From the NCBI RefSeq assembly GCF_014645535.1, contig NZ_BMLX01000003.1:525378-589377 (forward strand): 64,000 nucleotides of DNA, written 5' to 3'. Below the pieces are notes generated by a model, which worked only from the letters and a program-made list of their open reading frames with translations, was not told where the DNA came from and searched no databases. Source of the DNA: Silvimonas iriomotensis (GTDB lineage Bacteria; Pseudomonadota; Gammaproteobacteria; Burkholderiales; Chitinibacteraceae). Both the position numbers and the translations under genes were made by a program. Shown here in pieces: positions 44,371 through 53,579 of this stretch (positions within the stretch are counted from its first letter, which is position 1; each line of letters opens with the position of its first letter).

Positions 44371-45386
44371 ACGCGCCACTGATCAGCATTGTCCTGCCGT
44401 GCTACAACAGCGCCGCGTTTTTGCAGGAAACGCTTGATTCATTGTCGGCGCAAACGCTGGCGGACTTTGAATGCATTGCCATTGATGACGGATCGTCAGA
44501 CAACACCTTGGCCATCTTGCAGGCGCATGCCGCGCGTGATGCGCGTTTCAGCATCATCAGCCGTGAAAACCGTGGCCTGATCGCCACGCTGAATGAAGGC
44601 ATTGCCCTTGCCCGTGGCGCCTGGCTGGCGCGCATGGATGCAGACGATCTGGCCGAGCCGCAACGTCTGCAAATCCAGCTTGATACCCTGAATGCCACGG
44701 GTGCCGACGTGTGCGGCACCTGGGTGCAGTTTTTCGGCGAGCGGTCCGGCGTATGGCAAACGCCGCTGGACGACGCCGCCATCAAGCTGCAATTACTGTT
44801 TAATGTGGCGTTCGCCCACCCCAGTGTCATGGCGCGTACCGAGGTGTTGCGGCAAGTGCCCTACGATGCCGCCGCGACGCATGCGGAAGACTATGCGCTG
44901 TGGTGTGCGCTGGCCGCGCGTGGCGCGCGCTTTGTCAACGTGGCGCAACCGTTGCTGCGTTACCGTTGCCACGCCGGCCAGATTACGCAAACCAGGCGCG
45001 ATGCGCTGCGGCAGACGGCGCAGCGCATCCGCGCCAGCTACGCGCCATCGCTGTTGCCGGCAGGCTTGCAAAGCCAGGCGGCCTTGTTTGCCGAATACGC
45101 CGAGCCTGGCCGCACGCTGACGGGGGCAGAGTTCGCCGCGTATGCCGACATGCTGCTGGCGATTCATGCTGCGCATCCGGGGGGTGTCAGCGTGCTGGGG
45201 CTGGCCTGGCTGGAAGGCTGGCAGCGCACGGTGGCGTCGGCACAGACCCTGGCGGTCGCCCGCCGGCTGCAGGCCGTGTTGCCGGTGCCGGAGGGGTACG
45301 CGGCGCTTTATCGAAAACAATGGTTCAAACACCGTCTTGGGCGCGGATTGCTGGGTGTGCTGCGACGGCTGACGGGTAGAACATGA
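44367..45386 (+). CDS. GT2 family glycosyltransferase
   Basis: 339 residues from the ATGA overlap at 44367. GT-A fold: ISIVLPCYNSAAFLQETLDS at the start, the nucleotide-sugar motif IAIDDGSSDNT, and the metal-binding DxD as RMDADDLAEP. The acceptor side is the helical C-terminal half with AEDYALWCALAARGARFVNV. It adds one sugar to the lipid-linked glycan; sugar unknown. Confidence 0.9.
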   Translation: MNAPLISIVLPCYNSAAFLQETLDSLSAQTLADFECIAIDDGSSDNTLAILQAHAARDARFSIISRENRGLIATLNEGIALARGAWLARMDADDLAEPQRLQIQLDTLNATGADVCGTWVQFFGERSGVWQTPLDDAAIKLQLLFNVAFAHPSVMARTEVLRQVPYDAAATHAEDYALWCALAARGARFVNVAQPLLRYRCHAGQITQTRRDALRQTAQRIRASYAPSLLPAGLQSQAALFAEYAEPGRTLTGAEFAAYADMLLAIHAAHPGGVSVLGLAWLEGWQRTVASAQTLAVARRLQAVLPVPEGYAALYRKQWFKHRLGRGLLGVLRRLTGRT

Positions 45387-46507
45387 AAATCACTTTTTTC
45401 CTGCGTGGGTTAGGTCTGGGCGGTGTGGAGCGTTGTGCCGCGCTGGTCGGCGAAGGGCTGGCCGAGCGCGGTTTTGACGTCACCCTGGTCACCCTGGGCG
45501 ATGCCACCAACTTGTGGCAAGAACGCACGCGCCGCGTCAAGGTCGTCGATCTGTCGCAAACCTGGAACGGGCGCAAGCCGTGGACCTGGCTGGCCGGCTG
45601 GCGTGCTACCCGGCAACTGGCGCGTGAGGCGGATATCGTCGTTGCGGCCACCTTCCTGATGCCGCTGTACATGACCTGGGCCGCCACCCGCGGCCTGCGC
45701 AAACGCGTGCTGGCCTGGGTGCATGGCCCGCTGGCTGATGTCGATGCCAGCGCGCACATGAACCCCATTCACCGCCTGGCTTGCCAGAGTATTTACCGGC
45801 GCATTGGCGAGGCCGTGTTTGTGTCCAGGCACGCGCGTGAATCCATGAGCAAATGGCTGGGCGAACCCATCGCACGGGGCTGGGAAGTCATTCCCAATTT
45901 TGTCGAGAACATCGAGCCACGGCCGCCGCGTTACCCGGGAAACCCGGTGCGACTTTTGTTTGTGGGCCGCATTGACGTGGAAAAACAGCCCACGCTGTGG
46001 CTGGATACCTTGTCGGCCCTGGTGTCGCGCGGGCAACTGGCCCGGCTGACCGTGCTGGGCGACGGCCCCTTGCGCGCGCATCTGCAATCGCAGGCAGAAC
46101 AACGCGGCCTTGCCAGCCTGATCGAATTCATGGGCACCCGGCACGATGTGGCCGACTTTATGCACCGCGCCGATTTTCTGCTGCTGACCTCCTGGTTTGA
46201 AGGGTGTCCGCTAGTGGTGCTGGAAGCCATGAAAGCAGGCTTGCCGGTGGTGACCACGCCCGCTGGCGGCGTGGTTGAACTGTTTGGCGAATACGCCCCC
46301 GATTACGTGGCCGAAGCTGCCACCGGCGCCGCGCTGGCCGACCGCATTCTGACCCAGGTGCCGCGCCACCCCGCGCTGGCCGGGCAACTGCGCTTGCGGG
46401 CGTATGACTATGACAAGAACGTGTTGCTCGATCGCTGGGCCGCGCTACTCGGTAGCCCGGTAACCATCCCTGCGCGGCACACCCTGGGGCAGGAGCAGAA
46501 CCGGTGA
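45383..46507 (+). CDS. GT4 family glycosyltransferase
   Basis: 374 residues, GT-B fold. N-terminal GLGLGGVERCAALVGEGLAE is the acceptor-side Gly-rich loop; the C-terminal donor domain has LLFVGRIDVEKQPTLWLDTL and LTSWFEGCPLVVLEAMKAGL, with the EGCPLVVLE form of the E-x7-E motif. Overlaps both flanking genes. Confidence 0.9.
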   Translation: MKITFFLRGLGLGGVERCAALVGEGLAERGFDVTLVTLGDATNLWQERTRRVKVVDLSQTWNGRKPWTWLAGWRATRQLAREADIVVAATFLMPLYMTWAATRGLRKRVLAWVHGPLADVDASAHMNPIHRLACQSIYRRIGEAVFVSRHARESMSKWLGEPIARGWEVIPNFVENIEPRPPRYPGNPVRLLFVGRIDVEKQPTLWLDTLSALVSRGQLARLTVLGDGPLRAHLQSQAEQRGLASLIEFMGTRHDVADFMHRADFLLLTSWFEGCPLVVLEAMKAGLPVVTTPAGGVVELFGEYAPDYVAEAATGAALADRILTQVPRHPALAGQLRLRAYDYDKNVLLDRWAALLGSPVTIPARHTLGQEQNR

Positions 46508-47334
46508 ACGCAGATGTGACACAGCGCAACCGCATTGCGCTGCTGATTCCGCACTTCAATAACCCGCAAGGCATGTGCGAATCGCTGGCCTCGGTGGGGG
46601 AGCAAGAACAGGTTGATGCCTGGGTCGTCGATGATGGCAGCGTGCGCCAGCCACTGGATGAAGCCGCCTGCCGCGCTGCATGGCGTGCCCAGGGGCAATT
46701 GCACTTTGTGTATCTGCCGCAGAACCAGGGTATTGAATACGCGCTGAACACCGGTCTGGCCGGCATTCAGGCCGCCGGGCACTATGATTACGTCGCCCGC
46801 CTGGATTGCGCGGATCTGAACATGCCGGACCGCTGTACCCGCCAGGCGGCTTATCTGGATGCTCACCCGGACGTTTACCTCTTGGGTAGCGCGGTGGTGT
46901 TTTTTGATGAAACGGGTGATCGCTTTACCTTGCGCCAGCCGCAAACGCATGAAGAAATCGTGCGGCAGATGCATGTCGACAACGCGTTTACCCATCCGGC
47001 GGTCATGTTCCGCATGACAGGTGTTGCGGCACTGGGCGACTATCCGGTCGATTGCAAGGCGGCGGAAGACTTTGCCTACTTCTGGAAATTTGTCGCGCGC
47101 TATCGCACGGCTAATCTGCCAGATGTCCTTGTCCGGACTGAATACACCACGGCCGGGATTTCGCTCAGCCGCCGGCGCCGCCAGCAGTGGTCACGCTTCA
47201 AGGTATTGCTGCGCCATGTTGATGCTTCGCCACGATCCTGGCTGATGCTGCTCAAGCCGCTGGTGTGGCTGGTTGTGCCCTTTGGCGTCGCCCGCCAGGT
47301 CAAGCAATGGCTGGGCGTGAAAAGCTGGTCGTGA
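46504..47334 (+). CDS. GT2 family glycosyltransferase, first of a tandem pair
   Basis: 276 residues starting at GTG 46504, inside a GTGA overlap. IALLIPHFNNPQGMCESLAS at the start, WVVDDGS for nucleotide binding, RLDCADLNMPDR as the DxD-like segment (DCAD). It is clearly related to the next gene along its whole length (PHxNNPQG, VVDDGS, NxGIExALN, AEDxAxFW). Confidence 0.88.
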   Translation: MNADVTQRNRIALLIPHFNNPQGMCESLASVGEQEQVDAWVVDDGSVRQPLDEAACRAAWRAQGQLHFVYLPQNQGIEYALNTGLAGIQAAGHYDYVARLDCADLNMPDRCTRQAAYLDAHPDVYLLGSAVVFFDETGDRFTLRQPQTHEEIVRQMHVDNAFTHPAVMFRMTGVAALGDYPVDCKAAEDFAYFWKFVARYRTANLPDVLVRTEYTTAGISLSRRRRQQWSRFKVLLRHVDASPRSWLMLLKPLVWLVVPFGVARQVKQWLGVKSWS

Positions 47335-47435
47335 AAGCCGGACGTTGAATGAACAAAACCGTTTGACGCTAATCGTAAAGAAACCGGGTGGCCCGGATGG
47401 CGGCCTGGATACTCATAACAGACTTGTATTTGAAG

Positions 47436-48257
47436 ATGGATCAAACCCAGAACCGCGTCGTTTGCCTGATTCCGCACTACAACAATCCGCAAGGACTGGT
47501 GCGCTCGCTGGCCTCGTTCGGCCGCGATGAACAGGTGGATGTGCTGGTCGTTGACGACGGCAGCACGCGCGCGCCGGTTGACGAGCGGGCCGCCCGTGAG
47601 GCGTTTGTGGCGCAAGGGGCGTTGCGCTTTTTGCATCTGCCGCAAAACCGCGGGATCGAGCACGCGCTCAATAGCGGCCTGTCCTGGATTGAAGCGCGCG
47701 GCTATGAGCTGATTGCGCGGCTGGATTGCGGTGACACCAACGTGCCAGACCGCTTTGCGCGCCAGGTAGCGTATCTGGATGTGCATCCCAAGGTCATGCT
47801 GCTGGGCGGTGCTGCCAGCATGGTCGACCAGACCGGCACAGAACAATTTGTACTGTGTCACCCGACGGCCCATGCTGCGATCACCCGGGCCATGCGCCGC
47901 AATTCTGCGTTTATCCACCCGGCCGTGATGTTCCGTTCTGCGGCGCTCGCGCGCACCGGGCATTACCCGCTGGATGCACCGGCGGCGGAAGACTACGCCC
48001 TGTTCTGGTCTTTTGTGCTGCACTTTGAAGTAGCCAACCTGCCCGACGTGCTGATCCACTACGAGCTTGATCCGGGTGGCATTTCATTATCAAAACGCCA
48101 ACGCCAGATCAAAAGCCGGCTGGCGCTGCAATGGCAACATAAAGACGCCAGCGCGGCCGCCTGGCTGGGCATGGCGCGGTCTGCGCTGATGCTGGCGCTG
48201 CCGTATCAGCTGGTATTCAAACTCAAATCACAACTCAGACGAGGGAAGGGCGCATGA
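47436..48257 (+). CDS. GT2 family glycosyltransferase, second of a tandem pair
   Basis: 273 residues from ATG 47436; starts at 47388 (GTG) and 47397 are possible, but the paralogue begins here. VVCLIPHYNNPQGLVRSLAS, LVVDDGS, RLDCGDTNVPDRFARQ and AEDYALFWSF align with the previous gene. The 101-base gap before it is the only break in the operon's overlaps, consistent with a duplication junction. It overlaps the next gene by ATGA. Confidence 0.86.
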   Translation: MDQTQNRVVCLIPHYNNPQGLVRSLASFGRDEQVDVLVVDDGSTRAPVDERAAREAFVAQGALRFLHLPQNRGIEHALNSGLSWIEARGYELIARLDCGDTNVPDRFARQVAYLDVHPKVMLLGGAASMVDQTGTEQFVLCHPTAHAAITRAMRRNSAFIHPAVMFRSAALARTGHYPLDAPAAEDYALFWSFVLHFEVANLPDVLIHYELDPGGISLSKRQRQIKSRLALQWQHKDASAAAWLGMARSALMLALPYQLVFKLKSQLRRGKGA

Positions 48258-49366
48258 GCCATATTGCCCACGTCGTGGAATCTTTTGGCGCCGGCACCTT
48301 GTCGATGGTGACGGCCATGGCCAACCGCCAGATTGCCGATCGCCACCGGGTGACGGTCATTCACAGCCTGCGTGAAGAAACGCCGGCCAACTGGCGCGAA
48401 CTGTTTGCCGATGGCATCGAGCTGATCCAGCTGCCGATGACCCGCGCGATTTCGCCGCTGGCCGATTTCAGGGCCGGCCGCATGCTGCATGACACGCTCA
48501 AGTCGCTCAAGCCGGATGTCGTGCATCTGCATTCAAGCAAGGCCGGTGCGCTGGGCCGGATTCTGAGCTGGGTGTACCGCGGGCCGAAGTGGTTTTTCTC
48601 GCCGCATGGTCTGTCGTTTTTGCAGCGGGCTGAAGGCCGGTTGAAGAACACGATCTTTTTGATGATCGAAAAACTGCTGGCCGGCTCGCCAGTGACGTTC
48701 ATTGCGTGCTCGCCGGGCGAGGCCAAAGAAATCCGCACGCATCTGTCCGGCAATGTGCGCGAAGTGCATAACGCGGTTGATCTGGCGGCCATCACGCCGG
48801 CCAAAGGCAATAACGGGCTGGTCCGCGTCGGCACGGTCGGCCGTGTGACGCTGGCGCGCAATCCGGAACTGTTTGCAGAGATCGCCGCTGCGCTGGGCAA
48901 GCCGGGCGAGATCGAGTTTGTGTGGATCGGCGGCGGCGATGAATCCGGCGAAACCGCTCTGCGTGCCGCCAATGTGGCGATCACCGGCTGGGTGGATCGC
49001 AAGAGTGCGCTGGCCCGCATGGCTGAACTGGATATCTACATCCAGACCTCACGCTGGGAAGGCATGCCGGTGGCGGTGCTTGAAGCCATGGGCGCCGGCT
49101 TGCCGGTGATTGCCACCAACGTGATCGGCAACCGTGATCTGGTGCAGGACGGCGACAACGGCTATCTGGCCAACAGCGCCACCGACTTCACAGCAAGGCT
49201 GGCCTTGCTGGCGCAAGACAAGCATGCTCGCGTGGCGCTGGGGGGGCGCGCGCGGCAATTTGTACAAGAAAACTACTCGCTGGAGGTCATGATGACTGCG
49301 CTGTACGCAGCGTACGGCATCGCCCCGGCGGCAGAGACGGAGAATCCCTCGACTTATGGCGCTTAA
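48254..49366 (+). CDS. GT4 family glycosyltransferase
   Basis: 370 residues, GT-B fold. HVVESFGAGTLSMVTAMANR at the start, VHLHSSKAGALGRILSWVYR in the acceptor domain, then FVWIGGGDESGE and QTSRWEGMPVAVLEAMGAGL in the donor domain. The N-terminal half resembles glycosyltransferases that act early on undecaprenyl-linked sugars. It overlaps wbaP by eleven bases. Confidence 0.9.
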   Translation: MSHIAHVVESFGAGTLSMVTAMANRQIADRHRVTVIHSLREETPANWRELFADGIELIQLPMTRAISPLADFRAGRMLHDTLKSLKPDVVHLHSSKAGALGRILSWVYRGPKWFFSPHGLSFLQRAEGRLKNTIFLMIEKLLAGSPVTFIACSPGEAKEIRTHLSGNVREVHNAVDLAAITPAKGNNGLVRVGTVGRVTLARNPELFAEIAAALGKPGEIEFVWIGGGDESGETALRAANVAITGWVDRKSALARMAELDIYIQTSRWEGMPVAVLEAMGAGLPVIATNVIGNRDLVQDGDNGYLANSATDFTARLALLAQDKHARVALGGRARQFVQENYSLEVMMTALYAAYGIAPAAETENPSTYGA

Positions 49367-50813
49367 ACACGAAAGGCCCGAGCGCGCCAAGATCTGGCTG
49401 GCGCTGGCTGACTTCATGGCTTTGGCGATTGCATTTGGTGTGGCCATGCTGCTGTTGTGGATCTTCCGCTATCAGCGCATCAGTGCCAGTTTTGATTTGT
49501 GGTGGGCGTGGGAAGGCCGGCAACAGGGCTGGGCCTTTTTGTTGCTGGCGCTGCTGACGGTCACCAACTTCTGGTGGCGCGGCCATTACAGCTTGCGTTT
49601 GCCGTTCTGGGATCAGTTGCTGGATATCCTGCGCGCGCTGCTGCTGGCCGGGCTGTTGAACGGCATGCTGGTCTTGCTGGGCAAGTTCACCGTGTCGCGT
49701 TTCTTGTGGCCGGTTTCCTGGGGTGTGGCGATGTTGCTGCTGCCCTGGTTTCGTGGCGTGGCCAAGGGCCTGTTGCTCAAGCTCAATATCTGGCAACTGC
49801 CCACGGTGATTGTCGGCACGGGCGAGAACGCCACAGCGGCCTATTGCGCCATGAAGAGCGAGCGGCAACTGGGGTTTCGTATCGAGGCCTTTTTGTCGGT
49901 CAGCGAGCACGGCGCAGAGACGATTGAGCTCAATGGCGAAACACTGCCGGTGATCACCATCGAGCGTGAAGGCCTGATGAACTGGCTCAATGCCAACGAG
50001 CGGCCGCATGTGGTGGTGGCGGTTGATGAGGAAGAACTCAAGGCGCTTTCCAACCAGATCGAGCAGCTGACCTTGCGCTACAAGGACATCCACATTATTC
50101 CGCCGGTGGCCGGTTTGCCGCTGTTCGGGGTGGTGCCTTACCACTTCTTCAGCCATGAAGTGCTGCTGTTGCGGGTGCGCAATAACCTGACGGTGCGCAC
50201 GCTGATGTGGATGAAGCGGGTATTTGACCTTACCGGCGCGCTGGTTGGCCTGGTGTTGCTCTCGCCGGTGTTGCTGTACCTGATGTGGCAGGTCAAGCGC
50301 CAGGGTGGCCCGGGCAGCGTGTTCTTCGGGCATATGCGGGTGGGTATGAACGGCAAGCCGTTCAAGTGCTGGAAATTTCGCACCATGGTGCACAACAGCC
50401 AGGAAGTGCTGGAACACCTGCTGGCCACCGACCCGCAAGCGCGCGCCGAATGGGACAAGGATTTCAAGCTCAGGAACGATCCGCGCATTACGCCGATCGG
50501 CCATTTCCTGCGCCGTACCAGCCTTGATGAAATCCCCCAGTTGTGGAACGTCATCAAGGGGGAGATGAGCCTTGTCGGCCCGCGCCCCATCATTGATGAA
50601 GAGCTGGAACGCTATGGCGACAAGGTGGATTTCTACCTGGAAGCGCGCCCGGGCCTGACCGGCCTGTGGCAGGTATCCGGTCGCAATGACACCACCTATG
50701 ATGAGCGTGTGGCGCTGGACGCCTGGTACGTGAAGAACTGGAACCTGTGGTACGACATCGCCATTATCTGCAAGACCATCCGCAGTGTGACGGGTGGCCA
50801 CGGCGCCTATTGA
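49356..50813 (+). CDS. wbaP: WbaP/WcaJ-type undecaprenyl-phosphate sugar phosphotransferase
   Basis: 485-residue polytopic enzyme that starts glycan synthesis by transferring hexose-1-phosphate to undecaprenyl phosphate. Four N-terminal helices (to about 135), a Rossmann-like middle domain (VIVGTGENATAAY), and the catalytic C-terminal domain: re-entrant helix KRVFDLTGALVGLVLLSPVL, CWKFRTM, RRTSLDEIPQLWNVIKGEMS, LVGPRP. Galactose or glucose specificity cannot be read. Last gene of the operon. Confidence 0.92.
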   Translation: MALKHERPERAKIWLALADFMALAIAFGVAMLLLWIFRYQRISASFDLWWAWEGRQQGWAFLLLALLTVTNFWWRGHYSLRLPFWDQLLDILRALLLAGLLNGMLVLLGKFTVSRFLWPVSWGVAMLLLPWFRGVAKGLLLKLNIWQLPTVIVGTGENATAAYCAMKSERQLGFRIEAFLSVSEHGAETIELNGETLPVITIEREGLMNWLNANERPHVVVAVDEEELKALSNQIEQLTLRYKDIHIIPPVAGLPLFGVVPYHFFSHEVLLLRVRNNLTVRTLMWMKRVFDLTGALVGLVLLSPVLLYLMWQVKRQGGPGSVFFGHMRVGMNGKPFKCWKFRTMVHNSQEVLEHLLATDPQARAEWDKDFKLRNDPRITPIGHFLRRTSLDEIPQLWNVIKGEMSLVGPRPIIDEELERYGDKVDFYLEARPGLTGLWQVSGRNDTTYDERVALDAWYVKNWNLWYDIAIICKTIRSVTGGHGAY

Positions 50814-50877
50814 ACCCGGTGCCAGGAGACAGACTGTCGCGTTTGTAGTGGTTTTCCCCGGTGCCACTGTTTGATGG

Positions 50878-50904
50878 ATAGCCCGGCCAGGATGGCGGGG
50901 CTAT
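50878..50904 (+). other. hairpin between wbaP and the ACBP gene
   Basis: Imperfect stem ATAGCCC-GCC (50878-50888) with GGC-GGGCTAT (50894-50904) around AGGAT, one G-G mismatch. There is no T-run, so a terminator is uncertain; the right arm overlaps a TATACT -10-like box at 50902-50907. Confidence 0.35.
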
Positions 50905-50970
50905 ACTCGGCGCTGGAGATTCAAACAATCGTTTAAAACCATTCAATACCTGGATTTGCAGGGAGTCAGC

Positions 50971-51237
50971 ATGTCTACTTTGGCCGAGCAGTTCAAAACC
51001 GCGCAGGAAGAGGTCGTTCAGCTTAACGATGCACCGGATGTCCAGACCAAACTGAAGCTGTACGCGCTGTTCAAGCAATCGTCTGATGGCGATGTCAGCG
51101 GCGATCGTCCGTCCGCCATCAACTTTGTGGCGCAAGCCAAATACGATGCCTGGGCCAAACTCAAGGGCCTGACCAGCGACGAAGCCATGACACAGTATGT
51201 GGCGCTGGTGGAAGAACTGAAAAAGAACGACAGCTAA
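50971..51237 (+). CDS. acyl-CoA-binding protein
   Basis: 88 residues from ATG 50971 (CAGGGAG upstream), the usual ACBP size. Four-helix pattern with LAEQFKTAQEEVVQL, KLKLYALFKQSSDGDVSG (acyl-CoA-binding Tyr and Lys) and AKYDAWAKLKGLTSDEAM. It binds long-chain acyl-CoA in the cytoplasm. The thioesterase downstream is a logical partner but is separated by a terminator. Confidence 0.93.
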   Translation: MSTLAEQFKTAQEEVVQLNDAPDVQTKLKLYALFKQSSDGDVSGDRPSAINFVAQAKYDAWAKLKGLTSDEAMTQYVALVEELKKNDS

Positions 51238-51254
51238 GTCGTGCTTCATTCGTG

Positions 51255-51279
51255 AAAAGGCCGGTTTCCCCGGCCTTTT
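51255..51279 (+). terminator. intrinsic terminator after the ACBP gene
   Basis: AAAAGGCCGG (51255-51264), loop TTTCC, CCGGCCTTTT (51270-51279), then a pyrimidine-rich tail. Confidence 0.8.
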
Positions 51280-51305
51280 GTCTCTCTGTTTTCCGGAAAA
51301 CCCCC

Positions 51306-51746
51306 ATGAGCACATCCATTGCCGAAATGACCGGCCTGCAAATCCTGCAAGCCATGGCTGCGGGCAAATTGCCTGCGCCCTCCATTACCCAGACCATGCC
51401 GATGTCGATGGAAGAAGCGGCAGAAGGCTATGTGAAGTTCACGGCGCGCGCTGATGAGCGCCATCTGAACCCGCTGGGGGGCGTGCATGGCGGCTTTGCA
51501 GCCACCGTACTCGACTCTGTCACCGCTTGCGCCGTGCACACCACGCTGGAAGCGGGCGTGGGCTATAGCACGGTTGATCTGAACGTGAAGATGGTCAAAC
51601 CGGTGCCGCGCAACGAGACCCTGGTGGCAGAAGGCCGCGTGCTGCATGTCTCGCGCACGATCGCGGTTTCGGAAGGCAGCATCCGCAATGCCGAAGGCGT
51701 ATTGCTGGCGCACGCGACGGCGACCTGCGTGATCATCCGTCGCTAA
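51306..51746 (+). CDS. PaaI-family hotdog thioesterase
   Basis: 146 residues from ATG 51306. Hotdog fold: LNPLGGVHGGFAATVLDSVT, where GGVHGG is the PaaI-type active-site turn, then GVGYSTVDLNVKMVKPVPRN and AEGVLLAHATATCVII. It likely hydrolyses an acyl-CoA ester; the substrate is unknown. It converges on the terC gene with only 13 bases between stops. Confidence 0.9.
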   Translation: MSTSIAEMTGLQILQAMAAGKLPAPSITQTMPMSMEEAAEGYVKFTARADERHLNPLGGVHGGFAATVLDSVTACAVHTTLEAGVGYSTVDLNVKMVKPVPRNETLVAEGRVLHVSRTIAVSEGSIRNAEGVLLAHATATCVIIRR

Positions 51747-51759
51747 GCGGGCGGAGCCG

Positions 51760-52695
51760 TCAGGAGGCCTGGCGGCTGGTCTTGAACATCGAGAACAGCA
51801 CGCCGGCCACCAGCAAGCCAAAGGTGACTGACAGCGACAGCACCGACGGCACTTTCACCCCGGCATACACCAGCCCGATTTTCACGCCGATAAAGATCAG
51901 CACCAGTGCCAGGGCGTATTTCAGGTACACAAAGCGGTGCACCATGCCGGCCAGCGCAAAGTACAGCGCGCGCAGCCCCAGAATGGCAAAGATGTTGGAC
52001 GTGTAGACCACGAACGGGTCTTGCGTGATCGCGAAAATGGCCGGGATGCTATCCACGGCAAAGATCAGATCGGCGCCTTCCACCATTAGCAGGGCCAGCA
52101 GCAAGGGCGTGGCCCAGCGGCCGGCGGTTAGACCATGCTTGCTGCCCTCGATCACAAAGTGGTTCTCGTACAAACGCGGCGTCAAGCGCAGGTGGGTCTT
52201 GAGGTAACGGAACAGCTTGCTGTCTTCCAGCGTTTCTTCTTTTTCTTTGGCAAACAGCATCTTGAACCCGGTAAAGACCAGGAACAGGCCGAAAAACAGC
52301 AGCAGCCAGGCAAACTCATGCACCAGGGCCGCGCCAAGGCCGATCATGATCGCCCGCATGACCAGCGCACCCAGAATCCCCCAGAACAGCACGCGGTGCT
52401 GATACAGCCGCGGGATGGCCAGGCTGGTGAAAATCATGGAAATGACAAAGACGTTATCCATGGAGAGGGATTTTTCGACCAGAAAGCCGGTGAAGAAATC
52501 CATGCCGTCTTTGGGCCCGCGTGAGTACCACACCCAGCCGCCGAACAAGAGGCCGGCACAAATATAGAACGCGGATAGCTTCAGGCTGTCGCGTATGGTG
52601 ATTTCCTTGTCGTGCTTGTGCAGCACACCAAGGTCAAACACCAGCAGCGCAATCACGACGATGGCAAAGATGCCCCAATTGAATAAATCGCTCAC
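51760..52695 (-). CDS. TerC family membrane protein (Alx-like)
   Basis: 311 residues from GTG 52695, chosen because AGGGGGAG lies six bases upstream; an in-frame GTG at 52758 has no such site. Nine hydrophobic helices with family motifs: VFDLGVLHKH, FFTGFLVEKSLSMDNVFV (metal-site Glu and Asp), and VEGADLIFAVDSIPAIFAIT. Alx of E. coli (321 residues) exports manganese; Mn2+ transport is inferred. There is no room for, and no sign of, the yybP-ykoY riboswitch that often precedes this family. Confidence 0.9.
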   Translation of the reverse strand: MSDLFNWGIFAIVVIALLVFDLGVLHKHDKEITIRDSLKLSAFYICAGLLFGGWVWYSRGPKDGMDFFTGFLVEKSLSMDNVFVISMIFTSLAIPRLYQHRVLFWGILGALVMRAIMIGLGAALVHEFAWLLLFFGLFLVFTGFKMLFAKEKEETLEDSKLFRYLKTHLRLTPRLYENHFVIEGSKHGLTAGRWATPLLLALLMVEGADLIFAVDSIPAIFAITQDPFVVYTSNIFAILGLRALYFALAGMVHRFVYLKYALALVLIFIGVKIGLVYAGVKVPSVLSLSVTFGLLVAGVLFSMFKTSRQAS

Positions 52696-52799
52696 AAAGA
52701 ACTCCCCCTGCGGTTGGGCTGTTGGTACTGTATTGTTTTGAGTCTGGACGACAGCCACGCTGTCGCCATCGACAGATACTTGCTACCCACAATAGTTCC

Positions 52800-53564
52800 A
52801 TGCTGATTGATAGTCATATCCATCTGGATGCACCAGAGTTTGATGCCGACCGTGACGAGGTTGTGGCCCGGTCACGCGCTGCCGGGATCACGCGCTGGGT
52901 GGTGCCAGCCATCACCGTCGCGACCTTCGCCAAAACGCGCGACATGTTGCGCCATGACGGCGTGAGCGTGGCGTACGGCCTGCACCCTATCTATATCGAC
53001 CAGCATCGTGACGAACACATTGCAGAGCTGGCCACATGGCTGGCGCGCGAACAACCCGTTGCCGTCGGCGAAATTGGTCTCGATTTCTTTGTAGAAGGTC
53101 TGGATGCCGCCCGACAGGTGGCGATGTTTGAAGCCCAGCTGAAACTGGCGCGCGATTTTGACCTGCCGGTGATTGTGCATATCCGCCGCTCACAGGATCA
53201 GGTGCTCAAATACCTGCGCAAATGGAAAGTGCGCGGCGGCATTGCCCACGCCTTCAATGGCAGCCGGCAGCAGGCCGACGAGTTTCTCAAGCTGGGGTTC
53301 AAGCTGGGATTTGGCGGGGCGATGACGTATTCGGGCTCATTACGCATTCGCAAACTGGCGGCAGAATTGCCACTGGACGCCATCGTGCTGGAAACGGATG
53401 CGCCGGATATCCCGCCCGCCTGGCTGGATGGCGGCCGCAATGAGCCGGTGCAAATGGCCACGTACCTGCAAGTGCTGGCCGAGTTGCGCGCCGATACGGC
53501 AGAGAACATTGCCCGGGCAACACTAGCCAACACACTGGCGGCGCTACCCAGGCTGACTGCCTGA
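52800..53564 (+). CDS. TatD-family metal-dependent hydrolase
   Basis: 254 residues from ATG 52800. TIM-barrel amidohydrolase: metal motif HIHLD in LIDSHIHLDAPEF, GEIGLDFF, VIVHIRRS, IAHAFNGS, and the late ETDAPD with IPP. TatD/YjjV proteins are DNases or deacylases for D-aminoacyl-tRNA. It is divergent from terC and stands alone. Confidence 0.93.
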   Translation: MLIDSHIHLDAPEFDADRDEVVARSRAAGITRWVVPAITVATFAKTRDMLRHDGVSVAYGLHPIYIDQHRDEHIAELATWLAREQPVAVGEIGLDFFVEGLDAARQVAMFEAQLKLARDFDLPVIVHIRRSQDQVLKYLRKWKVRGGIAHAFNGSRQQADEFLKLGFKLGFGGAMTYSGSLRIRKLAAELPLDAIVLETDAPDIPPAWLDGGRNEPVQMATYLQVLAELRADTAENIARATLANTLAALPRLTA

Positions 53565-53579
53565 GCGGCTCAGACCCGT

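Noticed and set aside
52696-52799. Possible yybP-ykoY manganese riboswitch before terC
   Set aside because: Only about 100 bases separate terC and tatD, and no yybP-ykoY-like core or long leader is visible.
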